A stretch of 41,181 nt of DNA from Limobrevibacterium gyesilva (GCF_025989185.1 NZ_JAPDNT010000035.1:1-41181), one strand, 5' to 3'. Shown: positions 1-9,294, numbered from the stretch's first letter. Numbers and translations are program-made. Notes: generated by a model from the letters alone, not told the origin.

Positions 1-301
1 CCTGGCCGCGCAAGCCCGCTGGCGGGCCCGACCGCTCGCGCTCGCCGCCCTGTGCGCGGCCACCATCGGCGCCACCCGCATGGCGCTCAAGGTCCACACC
101 ATGACCGACGTCGCCATCGGCGCCGCGATCGGCGTGGCCGGCGCGCTGCTGCTGGCGCGGCTGGCCGGCGACCGCCCGGCCGCATTCAACGTCGCCGTTC
201 CTCTTGGCGTGGGTGCCGCCGTCATCGCCGGCTTCCACGGCCTGCACATGCCCGCCGAGGCCTGGCTCCGCCAGCTCGCCGGCCTCGCCGCTACCCCTTG
301 A
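1..301 (+). CDS. PAP2-like membrane phosphatase, C-terminal end (partial)
   Basis: The reading frame is open from base 2 of the window to a TGA at 299-301, so the gene begins outside. The visible 99 residues hold a motif of the form TRMALKVHTMTDVAIGAAIG. This resembles the last conserved block of PAP2-superfamily phosphatases, SRxxxGxHxxsDVxaGaxxG, in which His and Asp take part in catalysis. A hydrophobic segment follows, and the protein ends with another short hydrophobic stretch. Such enzymes dephosphorylate lipid phosphates (for example undecaprenyl pyrophosphate or phosphatidic acid) at the membrane; the substrate here cannot be told. An internal ATG at position 80 is probably not the start because the motif begins before it. 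The stop codon overlaps the 3' end of the convergent reductase gene by 11 bases. The family call rests on one motif. Confidence 0.6.
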   Translation, partial: LAAQARWRARPLALAALCAATIGATRMALKVHTMTDVAIGAAIGVAGALLLARLAGDRPAAFNVAVPLGVGAAVIAGFHGLHMPAEAWLRQLAGLAATP

Positions 302-1262
302 CGGCCTCGGCGCGCACCCGGGCCATCCAGTCGTCCAGCACGTCGCGCAGCGTCCGCTCCCAGGCGATTGCCGGCGCCCAGTCCAGCAACACCCGTGCCG
401 CCGAGGCGTCGCCGCACGCGGTCGGGATGTCCACCGGCCGCAACAACGCCGCCCCGGTCTCCACCTCCGCGCGCACCCCCGCCAGCGCCAGCAGCGCCTG
501 CAGGATGTCCCCGATCCGCCTGGGCACGCCCGAGGCGATGTTCAGGATCGTCCCCGCCGCGACCGCATCCGCCCGCCGCAGGCACGCCACATAGGCGTCG
601 CACACGTCGCGCACGTCCAGGAAGTCGCGCCGCGGATCGAGGGCGCCCACCTGCAGCGACGGCGGCTGCAGCCCGGCGGCGATGCGCGCCACCTGCCGTG
701 CGAAGGCCGGCACCACGAAGGTCGGGGTCTGCCCGGGGCCGGTATGGTTGAACGGCCGCAGCCGGACCACCCGCAGCCCGTCCGCCGCCATCGCCCCCAG
801 CGCCAGGTCGGCGGCGGCCTTGGTCGCCGCATAGGTGTTCATCGGCGCCGGCGCCGCGCGCTCGTCCAGCGGCACGCCGGCGCGGAACGACCCGCCATAG
901 ATCTCTGCGCTCGACACGTACAGCATCGTGCAGTCCGGTGCCGCCGCCAGGATCGCGTCGCCCAGCGCCAGCGTGCCATGCAGGTTCACCCGCCAGGCAT
1001 GGTCCGGGTCCTGGCGCGCCAGCGGCACCGCCGACACCGCCGCCAGATGCACGCAGGCATCCGGCCGCACCCGCGCCACCAGCGCGCGCACCGCCGCCGC
1101 ATCGGTCACGTCCAGGTCCAGGTTTCCGCCCCCACACAACGTCAGCGCCGCCTGCGGGAACGCCGCGCGCAGCCGCGGCACCAGGTGCCCGGCGACGAAG
1201 CCGCCGGCGCCGGTCAGCAGGATCCTGCGTGGTCCCCCCCCGATGGCGCGCGCGTCGGTCAC
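291..1262 (-). CDS. rmd: GDP-4-dehydro-6-deoxy-D-mannose reductase (SDR family)
   Basis: A 323-residue extended short-chain dehydrogenase. The N-terminal NAD(P)-binding loop GAGGFVAGH lies at residues 18-26, and the catalytic Tyr-x3-Lys pair is Tyr144/Lys148 in TYAATK, with the usual serines in YVSSAE just before. The blocks RPFNHTGPGQ and RRDFLDVRDV are characteristic of the Rmd subgroup, which reduces the 4-keto product of Gmd to GDP-D-rhamnose. The other possible product, GDP-L-fucose, would need an epimerase/reductase of the WcaG type, which this does not resemble. It starts at a GTG 7 bases after the gmd stop and is the last gene of the manC-gmd-rmd operon. The GTG is preferred because no ATG lies nearby and the Rossmann loop needs this N-terminus. 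Product identity (rhamnose versus another 6-deoxyhexose) is inferred from motifs and neighbours. Confidence 0.88.
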   Translation of the reverse strand: MTDARAIGGGPRRILLTGAGGFVAGHLVPRLRAAFPQAALTLCGGGNLDLDVTDAAAVRALVARVRPDACVHLAAVSAVPLARQDPDHAWRVNLHGTLALGDAILAAAPDCTMLYVSSAEIYGGSFRAGVPLDERAAPAPMNTYAATKAAADLALGAMAADGLRVVRLRPFNHTGPGQTPTFVVPAFARQVARIAAGLQPPSLQVGALDPRRDFLDVRDVCDAYVACLRRADAVAAGTILNIASGVPRRIGDILQALLALAGVRAEVETGAALLRPVDIPTACGDASAARVLLDWAPAIAWERTLRDVLDDWMARVRAEAVKG

Positions 1263-1269
1263 GTGTGCG

Positions 1270-2307
<1,038 letters not shown>

Positions 2308-3735
2308 TCAACTGCGCCCATACGTGTCCTCCAGCCGGACGATGTCGTCCTCGCCCAGATAGCTTCCGGACTGCACCTCGATCAGCGTCAGCGGAATGCG
2401 GCCGGGATTCTCCAGCCGGTGGACGCAGCCCAGCGGCAGGTAGATGCTCTCGTTCTCGCGCACCAGCAGCGTCTCCCCGTCGCGCGTCACCAGCGCGCTG
2501 CCGTTCACCACCACCCAGTGTTCGGCGCGATGGAAATGCTTCTGCAGCGACAGCTTCTGGCCGGGCGGCACCACGATGCGCTTCACCTGGAACCGGTCGC
2601 CCTGGATCAGGCTCTCGTAGAATCCCCAGGGCCGGTAGACGCGATTATGTGCCACCGCCTCGTGCCGGCGCGCCGCCTTCAGCCGGTCCACCACCTTCTT
2701 CACGTCCTGGGCGCGGTCGCGATGCATTGCCAGCACCGCGTCCTCGGTCACCACCACCACCGCGTCGCTGAGCCCCACCACCGCGGTCACGATGCCATCG
2801 CTGCGCACATAGCAGCGCTCGGCTCCTTCCAGCAGCACGTCGCCCATCGCCACGTTGCCGGCCGGGTCCTTGCCGCCCAGCTCCCACAGCGCGCCCCAGC
2901 TGCCCACGTCCGACCAGCCGATATCGGCCGGCACCACCGCCGCCTGGGCGGTGCGCTCGGCCAGCGCATAGTCCAGGCTGATATTCGGGCAGGCCGCGAA
3001 CGCCGCCGGATCCAGCCGGATGAAATCGAGGTCCTGCGCCCGCCGCGCCACCGCCGCGCGCACCGCCTCCAGCACCTCCGGCGCGTGCCGCTCCATCTCC
3101 GCGATCAGCGTCGCCACGGTGAACACGAACATCCCGGAATTCCACAGATGCCGCCCGGACGCCACCAGCCGCGCCGCCGTCTCCGGGTCCGGCTTCTCCA
3201 CGAACCGCGTCAGGTCGTGCGCGCCGGGCAGGCCGGGCAGGGCGCTTCCCACCTCGATATAGCCATAGCCCGTCTCCGGCGCCGTCGGCCGCATGCCGAA
3301 CATCACCACCCGCCCGGTCCGCGCCGCGGCCACGGCCACGTCCAGCGCCGCGTGCAGCGCCGGCACGTCCTGGATCGCGGCATCCGCGGCCATCATCCAC
3401 AGCACCGCGTCGGGTGCCGTTTCCGCCACCAGCAGCGCCGCTGCCAGGATCGCCGGCGCGCTGTTGCGCCCCACCGGCTCCAGCACCACCCGCGCGCCCT
3501 CGATCCCCGCCAGCCGCATCTGCTCGGCCGCCAGGAACCGGTGCTCCTGGTTGCATACCACCACCGGGGCGGCGAACCCGTCACCGAGCGCCCGGCCCGC
3601 CGTCTCCTGGATCATCGAGCGGTCGGAAATCAGCGGCCAGAACTGCTTCGGGAAGCTTTCCCGCGACACCGGCCAAAGCCGCGTGCCGGTACCGCCGGAC
3701 AGGATGACGGGAACCACAGGCGAGGTCTTGCTCAT
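2308..3735 (-). CDS. manC: Mannose-1-phosphate guanylyltransferase / mannose-6-phosphate isomerase
   Basis: A 475-residue type II bifunctional enzyme that makes GDP-mannose and can also interconvert fructose-6-P and mannose-6-P. The nucleotidyltransferase domain (about residues 1-340) opens with the pyrophosphorylase signature GGTGTRLWP at 14-22, followed by FPKQF, and contains FVEKPD and ADIGWSDVGSW. The C-terminal cupin domain (about 365-470) carries QKHFHRAEHW and the metal-binding histidines of the isomerase. The start is placed at the ATG at 3733-3735 (MSKTSPVVPV) because family homology begins there, although the frame stays open far upstream. It is the first gene of the GDP-sugar operon and is divergent from the M20 peptidase gene. 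A TATAGC-like -10 sits near 3770 on the minus strand. Confidence 0.95.
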   Translation of the reverse strand: MSKTSPVVPVILSGGTGTRLWPVSRESFPKQFWPLISDRSMIQETAGRALGDGFAAPVVVCNQEHRFLAAEQMRLAGIEGARVVLEPVGRNSAPAILAAALLVAETAPDAVLWMMAADAAIQDVPALHAALDVAVAAARTGRVVMFGMRPTAPETGYGYIEVGSALPGLPGAHDLTRFVEKPDPETAARLVASGRHLWNSGMFVFTVATLIAEMERHAPEVLEAVRAAVARRAQDLDFIRLDPAAFAACPNISLDYALAERTAQAAVVPADIGWSDVGSWGALWELGGKDPAGNVAMGDVLLEGAERCYVRSDGIVTAVVGLSDAVVVVTEDAVLAMHRDRAQDVKKVVDRLKAARRHEAVAHNRVYRPWGFYESLIQGDRFQVKRIVVPPGQKLSLQKHFHRAEHWVVVNGSALVTRDGETLLVRENESIYLPLGCVHRLENPGRIPLTLIEVQSGSYLGEDDIVRLEDTYGRS

Positions 3736-3882
3736 ACAGGGCCTTTCCGTGCGACGTGCCGGGCCAGCTATAGGCAGCCCCGCCAATGCCTGTCCAGAAC
3801 CCGAGCCGGCGGGCCCCCCGGCTTGCCGCACCGCACCGCCGCTCGCATGATGCCGCCCCTCTCCAGCGATGCAGGTTGCCGC

Positions 3883-5070
3883 ATGTCCTCCCGTCCGAAC
3901 GACCCCCAGACCGCCATCCGCGCCATCACCGCCCGCATCGAGCCCGAACTCATCGAGATCCGCCGCGACATCCACGCCCATCCCGAGCTCGCCTTCGAGG
4001 AAGTCCGCACCGCCGGCGTCGTCGCCCGCGAGCTGGCGAAGCTCGGCATCCCCCACCAGACCGGCATCGCCAGGACCGGCATCGTCGGCCTCATCGAGGG
4101 CGGCCGCCCCGGCCCCGTGCTCGCCATCCGCGCCGACATGGACGCGCTGCCCATCCACGAGCAGACCGGCCTGCCCTTCGCCAGCACCATCGACGGCAAG
4201 ATGCATGCCTGCGGCCACGACATCCACACCACCACCCTGCTGGGCGTCGCCGCGGTGCTGAAGGAACTCGCGCCCCAGCTCGCCGGCACCGTGAAGCTGG
4301 TGTTCCAACCCGCCGAGGAAGCCATCGGCGGCATGCAGGCCATGATCGAGGAGGGCCTGATGGAGGGGCCGGCGATCGACATGGCCTTGGGCTTCCACAA
4401 CCACCCGAACACCCCGGTCGGCAGCTTCGACTACACCCGCGGCCCCGGCCTCGCCGCCGCCGACGAGTTCACGGTCACCGTGCACGGCAAGTCCGGCCAC
4501 GCCGCGCATCCCTATTCCGCGGTCGACCCCATCGTCGCCGCGGCCCACCTCATCACCCAGCTGCAGACCGTGGTGTCGCGCGAGGTGAACCCGATGCACC
4601 CGGCCGTCGTCACCGTGGGCGCCATCCATGGCGGCGAGGCCTGCAACATCATCCCCGACAGCGTCACTTTCCGCGGCACCGTGCGCACCCTGCACGCCGC
4701 CGCGCGCGACACGGCCGAAGAGGCGATCAAGCGCCTCTGCGCCGGCGCGCTCGACGGCCTGCGCGTGCGCTGCGACGTCAACTACCGCCGCGGCGTCCCC
4801 GCGCTGATCAACGACGACAAGGTGCTCGACCCCACCATCGCCGCCGTCCGCCGCCAGTTCGGCGACGTCGCGCACGAGAAGGGCCCCAGCATGGGCGCCG
4901 AGGACTTCGCGCTGATGTCCCAGCTCGTGCCCAGCTTCCAGCTCGGCATCGGCTCCGGCGCCCCAGGCCGCGACGACAAGCTGCACAACTCCGCCTACCA
5001 GCCGGACGAAGCCTGCATCGGCCTCGGCGTGCAGGCCCTGTCGCGCGCGGCGCTGGAGATCCTGGGCTGA
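3883..5070 (+). CDS. M20 family metallo-amidohydrolase (hippurate/amino-acid amidohydrolase type)
   Basis: A 395-residue cytoplasmic zinc-type amidohydrolase of the M20D/AbgB-HipO group, which cleaves N-acyl or peptide-like amide bonds. The start of the catalytic domain has RRDIHAHPELAFEE (28-41), then RADMDALPI, the metal ligands Cys110/His112 in HACGHD, and the acid pair PAEE at 144-147. A dimerisation (lid) domain lies at about 185-300, and MGAEDFA near the C-terminus supplies another ligand. The ATG at 3883 gives the usual family N-terminus; in-frame ATGs at 3847 and 3850 would add 12 or 11 residues without family resemblance. Its TGA overlaps the next gene's ATG by one base, so the two are translationally coupled. 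The substrate cannot be read from the sequence. Confidence 0.92.
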   Translation: MSSRPNDPQTAIRAITARIEPELIEIRRDIHAHPELAFEEVRTAGVVARELAKLGIPHQTGIARTGIVGLIEGGRPGPVLAIRADMDALPIHEQTGLPFASTIDGKMHACGHDIHTTTLLGVAAVLKELAPQLAGTVKLVFQPAEEAIGGMQAMIEEGLMEGPAIDMALGFHNHPNTPVGSFDYTRGPGLAAADEFTVTVHGKSGHAAHPYSAVDPIVAAAHLITQLQTVVSREVNPMHPAVVTVGAIHGGEACNIIPDSVTFRGTVRTLHAAARDTAEEAIKRLCAGALDGLRVRCDVNYRRGVPALINDDKVLDPTIAAVRRQFGDVAHEKGPSMGAEDFALMSQLVPSFQLGIGSGAPGRDDKLHNSAYQPDEACIGLGVQALSRAALEILG

Positions 5071-6050
5071 TGCGCGTCTGCGTCTTCGGGGCCGGCGCCA
5101 TCGGCGGCCACCTGGCCGCCCGCCTCGCCACCGGCGGCGCGGAGGTGTCCATCATCGCCCGCGGCGCCCATCTCGCGGCGGTGCAACGCAACGGCCTGCT
5201 GGTCCGCGCCCCAGACCGGGAGATGCATGTGCGCGTCGCCGCCACCGACGACCCGCGCACGCTCGGCCCGCAGGACGCCGTGCTGGTCACCGCCAAGGCC
5301 CCGGCCTTGCCGTCGGTCGCCGCCGGCATCGGCCCGTTGCTCGGTCCCGACACGCCGGTGGTGTTCGCCATGAACGGCATCCCCTGGTGGTATTTCCACG
5401 CCCATGGCGGCGCGCTCGACGGCCGCACCCTGCCGAAGCTCGACCCCGGCGACGCCGTCCGCCGCGCCATCGGCACCGCGCGCAGCATCGGCGGCGTCGT
5501 CTATTCCGCCTGCGCGGTGGTCGAGCCGGGCGTGGTCGCGGTCGAGCACAACCGCAACCGGCTGGTCCTGGGCGAGCCCGACGGCACGCTGTCCGCCCGC
5601 GCCGAGGCGATCGCCGCGCCGCTGCGCGCAGGCGGCATCCGCGTCGACGCGACCGACCGCATCCGCGACTGGATCTGGTCGAAGCTGCTGATGAATCTCA
5701 GCTCCGGCCCGGTGGCCGTGCTCACCCAGTCCGCCCCCAAGGACGTCTACGCCGAGCCCGCCTGCATCGCCGCCGCCCGCGCCATCTACGCCGAGGCCGG
5801 CGCCGTTGCCGCCGCCCTCGGCTGCACCCCGCAGATCGACGTCGAGGCCCAGCTCGGCCTCAGCCAGTCGATGACCCACAAGCCCAGCATCCTGCAGGAC
5901 CTGGAACTGGGCCGCCCGATGGAGATCGACACCATCTTCGACGCCCCCCTGGAGCTCGCCTGCATGGTTGGGGTGCCCACGCCCACACTCGACCTGCTGG
6001 TGGCGCTGGCCAAGGTCCGCGCCCGCGCCGCCGGGCTGTACGGCGGATAA
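5070..6050 (+). CDS. 2-dehydropantoate 2-reductase family (PanE/ApbA-like) dehydrogenase
   Basis: A 326-residue NADP-dependent dehydrogenase of the ketopantoate reductase family. The Rossmann loop VFGAGAIGG sits at residues 4-12. The C-terminal helical domain carries the conserved lysine in WIWSKLLMNLSSGP, the PanE active-site lysine region. True PanE makes pantoate for coenzyme A, but many family members act on other 2-keto acids. This one is coupled to an amidohydrolase (TGATG overlap) rather than to other pantothenate genes, so it may work on a product of that hydrolysis. I therefore do not assign panE. Length and domain order are normal, and nothing suggests decay. Confidence 0.88.
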   Translation: MRVCVFGAGAIGGHLAARLATGGAEVSIIARGAHLAAVQRNGLLVRAPDREMHVRVAATDDPRTLGPQDAVLVTAKAPALPSVAAGIGPLLGPDTPVVFAMNGIPWWYFHAHGGALDGRTLPKLDPGDAVRRAIGTARSIGGVVYSACAVVEPGVVAVEHNRNRLVLGEPDGTLSARAEAIAAPLRAGGIRVDATDRIRDWIWSKLLMNLSSGPVAVLTQSAPKDVYAEPACIAAARAIYAEAGAVAAALGCTPQIDVEAQLGLSQSMTHKPSILQDLELGRPMEIDTIFDAPLELACMVGVPTPTLDLLVALAKVRARAAGLYGG

Positions 6051-6081
6051 GGCCGGGCCGCACCCCGGCATGGCGCCGCCT

Positions 6082-6104
6082 GGCCGAAGCCTATAGGCTC
6101 GGCC
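6082..6104. promoter_or_regulatory. Near-perfect 23-bp palindrome directly before the J-protein start codon
   Basis: The core AGCCTATAGGCT (6088-6099) is a perfect palindrome, and it is flanked by GGCCG on the left and CGGCC on the right with a single unpaired A at 6087. It ends four bases before the ATG at 6108. The centre also reads as a -10 box (TATAGG, 6092-6097), which would put the transcription start almost on the start codon. No Shine-Dalgarno sequence is visible. It could be a repressor operator over a near-leaderless promoter, or an RNA hairpin; the sequence alone does not decide. Confidence 0.45.
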
Positions 6105-6107
6105 GCG

Positions 6108-6995
6108 ATGAAAGACCCGTACGAAACACTCGGCGTCGATCGCACGGCCTCCGAGGCTGCCATCCGCTCCGCCTATCGCAAGCTGGCGAAGCGCCATCAC
6201 CCCGATCTCAACCCCGGCAAGCCGGAAGCCGCCGACGCCTTCAAGGACATCGCCAACGCCTACGCGCTGCTCTCGGACGCCGACAAGCGCGCCCGCTTCG
6301 ACCGCGGCGAGATCGACGCCAGCGGCGCCGAGGTCGCGCCCGAGCGGCCCTTCTACCGCGACTTCAACGATGCCGCCCGCCACGCCCGCTACGGCGCCGG
6401 GCCGGAATTCGACCCCGACGACCTCGAATCGCTGTTCGGCCATGCGTTCCGCGACCAGTTCAGCCGCGGTTCCGCCATGCGCGGCGCCGATGCGCATTAC
6501 ACGCTGACGGTCGATTTCCTCGACGCCGCGAACGGCGCCGTCCGCCGGCTCACGCTGCCCGACGGGCGGACGCTCGACGTCACCATCCCCGCCGGCCATC
6601 GCGACGGTCAGGTCCTGCGGCTGAAAGGGCAGGGGATGCCCGGCATCGGCGGCGGCCCGCCCGGCGACGCGCTGATCGCGGTCGCCGTCCGCCCGCACAA
6701 GCTGTTCCGCCGCGACGGCAACGACATCGTCCTCGAACTGCCGGTCACGTTGCAGGAGGCGGTGCTGGGCGCCAAGGTCGAGGTGCCGACGATCAAGGGT
6801 CCGGTCAGCCTCAGGATTCCCGCGAAATCCACCACCGGCAAGCGGCTGATGCTGCGCGGCCGCGGCATCGTCGGCGGGCACCAGTACGTCGACCTCAAGG
6901 TCATGACCCCGACGCAGGACGAGCCCGAGCTCGCCGCCTTCCTCGAAGGCTGGAAGCCCCGCCATCGCTTCAATCCACGCGGCGGGCTTCCATGA
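6108..6995 (+). CDS. cbpA: CbpA-type DnaJ-like co-chaperone (J domain, no zinc finger)
   Basis: A 295-residue J-protein. The J domain covers residues 1-64 with the essential HPD tripeptide at 31-33 and the following FKDIANAYALLSDADKRARFD helix region. A Gly/acidic linker replaces the zinc-finger region of DnaJ; no CxxCxGxG repeats are present. The C-terminal substrate-binding domain (about 125-285) includes TLTVDFLDAANGAVRRLTLP and the motif IPAGHRDGQVLRLKGQG. The protein should stimulate DnaK ATPase and deliver clients. Its TGA overlaps the cbpM start, the classic CbpA-CbpM arrangement. There is no clear ribosome site upstream, and a palindrome sits immediately before the ATG, so translation may be leaderless or regulated. 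Confidence 0.93.
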   Translation: MKDPYETLGVDRTASEAAIRSAYRKLAKRHHPDLNPGKPEAADAFKDIANAYALLSDADKRARFDRGEIDASGAEVAPERPFYRDFNDAARHARYGAGPEFDPDDLESLFGHAFRDQFSRGSAMRGADAHYTLTVDFLDAANGAVRRLTLPDGRTLDVTIPAGHRDGQVLRLKGQGMPGIGGGPPGDALIAVAVRPHKLFRRDGNDIVLELPVTLQEAVLGAKVEVPTIKGPVSLRIPAKSTTGKRLMLRGRGIVGGHQYVDLKVMTPTQDEPELAAFLEGWKPRHRFNPRGGLP

Positions 6996-7315
6996 TGCGC
7001 CTCGATGCGGTCGTCGCCCTGTTCCCGGACCTCGACGCGGTCGAGCTGTCTGCCTGGATCGAGCGCCGCTGGGTCCGGCCGGATCAGGCCAGCGGCAACG
7101 GCTGGGTGTTCACCGAGATCGACATCGCTCGCGTCCGCCTCGTCCGCGACCTGCGTCACGAGATGGACATCGCCGAGGACACCATTCCGCTGGTGCTGGC
7201 GCTGATGGACCAGGTCTACGACCTGCGCCGCACGCTCGCCGCCATGGCCCGCGCCATCGAAGACCAGCCGCCGGACATCCGCGACGCCGTGCTGGCGGCC
7301 CTTCGCCGCGGCTGA
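6992..7315 (+). CDS. cbpM: Chaperone modulator CbpM-like protein
   Basis: A 107-residue MerR-like small protein. The N-terminal winged-helix-like part includes FPDLDAVELSAWIERRWVRP and WVFTEIDIARVRLVRDL, and the rest is helical (DTIPLVLALMDQVYDLRRTL). CbpM binds the J domain of CbpA and blocks its co-chaperone activity in enterobacteria; this gene's position right after cbpA fits that role. ATG codons at 6992 and 6995 are both possible; the first overlaps the cbpA stop by four bases (ATGA). The family call is by size, helix pattern and position. Confidence 0.85.
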   Translation: MMRLDAVVALFPDLDAVELSAWIERRWVRPDQASGNGWVFTEIDIARVRLVRDLRHEMDIAEDTIPLVLALMDQVYDLRRTLAAMARAIEDQPPDIRDAVLAALRRG

Positions 7316-7331
7316 CGCCGCAGAAGTGCCG

Positions 7332-7610
7332 CTACTGGCTTGAGGACTTCTTCCCGGCCGCGTAGCCCTGCTGGTACGAGGACTGCTCGTTCTTCTTCAC
7401 CTGGTCGTAGATCAGGCCGCCGACGAGGCCGGCGCCCGCACCGGCCACGGCGCCGAGGCCCGCATTGCCGCCGATCGCGCCGAGCACGGCGCCGGCGGCG
7501 GCGCCGCCGGCGGTGCCGGTCAGGGCCCGTTGCTGCGTGCTCGTCATGTTGGAGCAGCCGGCGAGCGCGATGGCGCAGGCCGCCAGGATGGAGATGGATG
7601 TGGTGCGCAT
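7332..7610 (-). CDS. Glycine-zipper lipoprotein
   Basis: A 92-residue predicted outer-membrane or periplasmic lipoprotein. The signal peptide MRTTSISILAACAIALAGC ends in a lipobox LAGC with the acylated cysteine at residue 19. The middle is a dense glycine-zipper segment (TGTAGGAAAGAVLGAIGGNAG and on to LVGGLIYDQVKK), typical of 17-kDa-antigen/SlyB-like or YMGG-type domains that form paired membrane helices. The tail is Ser/Gln/Lys-rich. It lies 14 bases after the Rap1a-like gene on the same strand, with a GGGA ribosome site between them, so the pair is likely one transcript. Function is unknown beyond a general envelope role. Confidence 0.85.
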   Translation of the reverse strand: MRTTSISILAACAIALAGCSNMTSTQQRALTGTAGGAAAGAVLGAIGGNAGLGAVAGAGAGLVGGLIYDQVKKNEQSSYQQGYAAGKKSSSQ

Positions 7611-7624
7611 GATGTCGCGGTCCC

Positions 7625-8035
7625 TCACTTCTTCTTCGTGCAGGGGTATTGGCTGATCATATACGCCACGACGCCGTCCGCCGGCGGCTTGGTCAGCTGG
7701 TCGGGATTGGCCTTCGCCCAGACCGTGAAGCCGGCAATCGCCTCGCTGCGCGAGGGGCCCGGGCTCGGGGGGCAGAACACAAGGCGGTTGCGCCGCGCGC
7801 GCTCCTCTTCCTCCACCACCCGATAGACGCCGACGGTGAAGCCGTGACAGAAATTGCTCGCGGCCGTGTACATCGGGTCGGCGGACGGCGCCGTGCACAG
7901 GTCGACCAGATCGGACGTCGTGCGTACCAGGAAGCTGTCCTGCGTGACCGCGGCGCGTGCGGTCGCGGGCACGAGCGCCGCGCCAAGGGCGAGGCCAACG
8001 GCCCAATGACGGATCGTCGCTTGTCGGGTCTGCAT
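7625..8035 (-). CDS. Exported Rap1a/Tai-like protein
   Basis: A 136-residue protein with a cleavable signal peptide (basic start, hydrophobic core WAVGLALGAALVPATARA, likely cleavage near residue 28). The mature part fits the Rap1a/Tai fold family: an SDLVDLCTAP start, the conserved NFCHGFTVGVYR, a second cysteine block RLVFCPPSPGPSRSEAIAGF, and a C-terminal QYPCTKK. The four cysteines should form disulfides in the periplasm. Named members are immunity proteins against amidase effectors of Serratia type VI secretion, but many alphaproteobacterial relatives have no known partner. No toxin or secretion gene is near, so immunity is not shown. The start follows a good ribosome site (GGGAGA, near 8045-8050). 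Confidence 0.8.
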   Translation of the reverse strand: MQTRQATIRHWAVGLALGAALVPATARAAVTQDSFLVRTTSDLVDLCTAPSADPMYTAASNFCHGFTVGVYRVVEEEERARRNRLVFCPPSPGPSRSEAIAGFTVWAKANPDQLTKPPADGVVAYMISQYPCTKKK

Positions 8036-8312
8036 CGGTCTGGTTCTCCCGTTTCGTGGAGACATCCGGGCTGCCAGGCGCCATGGCGGACATGTCGTGC
8101 CCGCGCCGTGGGCCATCAAGTCCCGGTGGACATCGGCCACCACCGTTTCACCGGCATGTCCGGCACCCCAGGCCAGACCGCCCACCGCGGCAAAAGTCTA
8201 GCTGTGGACCTCGGCATCTTTCAACGATTCCAACACCCGGCCTTTTGACGGCCGCGTGCAACTGTTCGGCATCGGCAAGAAGCCCGCGGCCGCGCGCCGG
8301 CCGGCGCGCGCC
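8036..8312. other. Intergenic region with a 20-bp perfect palindrome
   Basis: This 277-base gap separates two minus-strand genes. The only structure I see is at 8291-8310, a perfect palindrome with central CCGGCCGG and GCGC-rich arms, immediately past the stop of the DUF429-like gene. It could fold as a strong hairpin and act in transcription termination or mRNA 3'-end protection, although no T-tract follows. No small ORF with a convincing ribosome site stands out. The promoter of the Rap1a-like gene must lie in the left half. Confidence 0.35.
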
Positions 8313-9263
8313 TCAGCCGGCGCCGTCCGGGCGCAACGGCAATGCCGTCTGACCCAGCACCCACCCCTCCCAGCGCCGGATCCAGGGATCGTCGGGCGTG
8401 CCGTCAGGACGGTTGCCTGCGAGCACGTTGAGCACGCACAGCGCGCCGAGCGTGCTGTCGAACCGGTCCTCGCCAGCGGCGTCCGCGCCGAAACCGTCCG
8501 CGATCGCCGCACGCATCGCGCCCTCGGCAACGGCGCCCAGCCGGGCCAGAACGGCGCGCAACGGTGCGGCCAGCGCCACCCGGTCGGCCTGCCGCCGCTT
8601 GCTGCCCGCGAGCCGCAGCCCGAGCTGACGCAGCGCCTCCGCCGGATAGGTCTCCGCCACCGCCACCGCGCCCGGTGCCAGCAAGGCGCGAAGATCGCCC
8701 TCGAACGGCCACAGCCGCACGCTGCCCTGCGCCGGCAGCAGCAGGTCCCGCCAGGCGGAGATCGCGGCCTTGCCCGACTGGTTCGCCCCCAGCGTCCAGA
8801 ACAACGGCGCCCCCGCTGGCCGCTGTGCCGTCGCCCGGTCGCAGGCCCGCGACAATCCGGCCGCCCCGCCCAGCCCGAGTGCCGCCGCATGCGCCGCCCG
8901 CCGCATGCCCGCGATCCCACGGGCGGGATAGAAGGGGCGGTCAGGGCCCACCTCGTCCAGGGTCGCGCAGACCCGGAAGAATGCCGGCCGGTCGGCCAAG
9001 GCGCGCAGGAAGGCCGGGAAATCGGGCTGCGCCGCATGCAGCGCCGCAAAGGCGCGCGGCAGGCCCAGCGGGAAATCCACCCCCAGCGCCACCGCGCCGC
9101 CGCCGGCCGCCGCGCGCAGCCGGGCCATCAATGTCGCGAGGTCGCCGACCGGGGCGGGCGCATCGAGCCGCCAGCCCGCCTTTGTCCGCCGCGCCAGGGT
9201 CATCCAGCGCTTGCGCGGGTCCACGCTCCAGTCCGCGTGTACGGCGAGTGTTGCGGTGGTCAT
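8313..9263 (-). CDS. DUF429-like RNase H-fold protein of unknown function
   Basis: A 316-residue soluble protein. The acidic residues expected of an RNase H-like fold can be picked out: Asp11 in HADWS, Asp63 in GVDFPLGLP, a glutamate in AVAETYPAEAL, and an aspartate in GEDRFDSTLGAL near the C-terminus. The order and the EsYP and DxxDS blocks recall DUF429 proteins, which are predicted nucleases without a proven substrate. The start ATG at 9261-9263 lies 46 bases from the divergent cytochrome b561 gene. I recognise the general architecture but not a characterised homolog, so activity is inference. Confidence 0.75.
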   Translation of the reverse strand: MTTATLAVHADWSVDPRKRWMTLARRTKAGWRLDAPAPVGDLATLMARLRAAAGGGAVALGVDFPLGLPRAFAALHAAQPDFPAFLRALADRPAFFRVCATLDEVGPDRPFYPARGIAGMRRAAHAAALGLGGAAGLSRACDRATAQRPAGAPLFWTLGANQSGKAAISAWRDLLLPAQGSVRLWPFEGDLRALLAPGAVAVAETYPAEALRQLGLRLAGSKRRQADRVALAAPLRAVLARLGAVAEGAMRAAIADGFGADAAGEDRFDSTLGALCVLNVLAGNRPDGTPDDPWIRRWEGWVLGQTALPLRPDGAG

Positions 9264-9294
9264 GCCGGATGTGGAAGGGTCACGCGGGCCATGC

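Noticed and set aside
3736-4986. N-terminal extension of the manC frame on the minus strand
   Set aside because: The extension is antisense to the M20 gene and Gly/Ala/Asp-rich; the manC signature begins at the ATG at 3735 with an ordinary upstream region.
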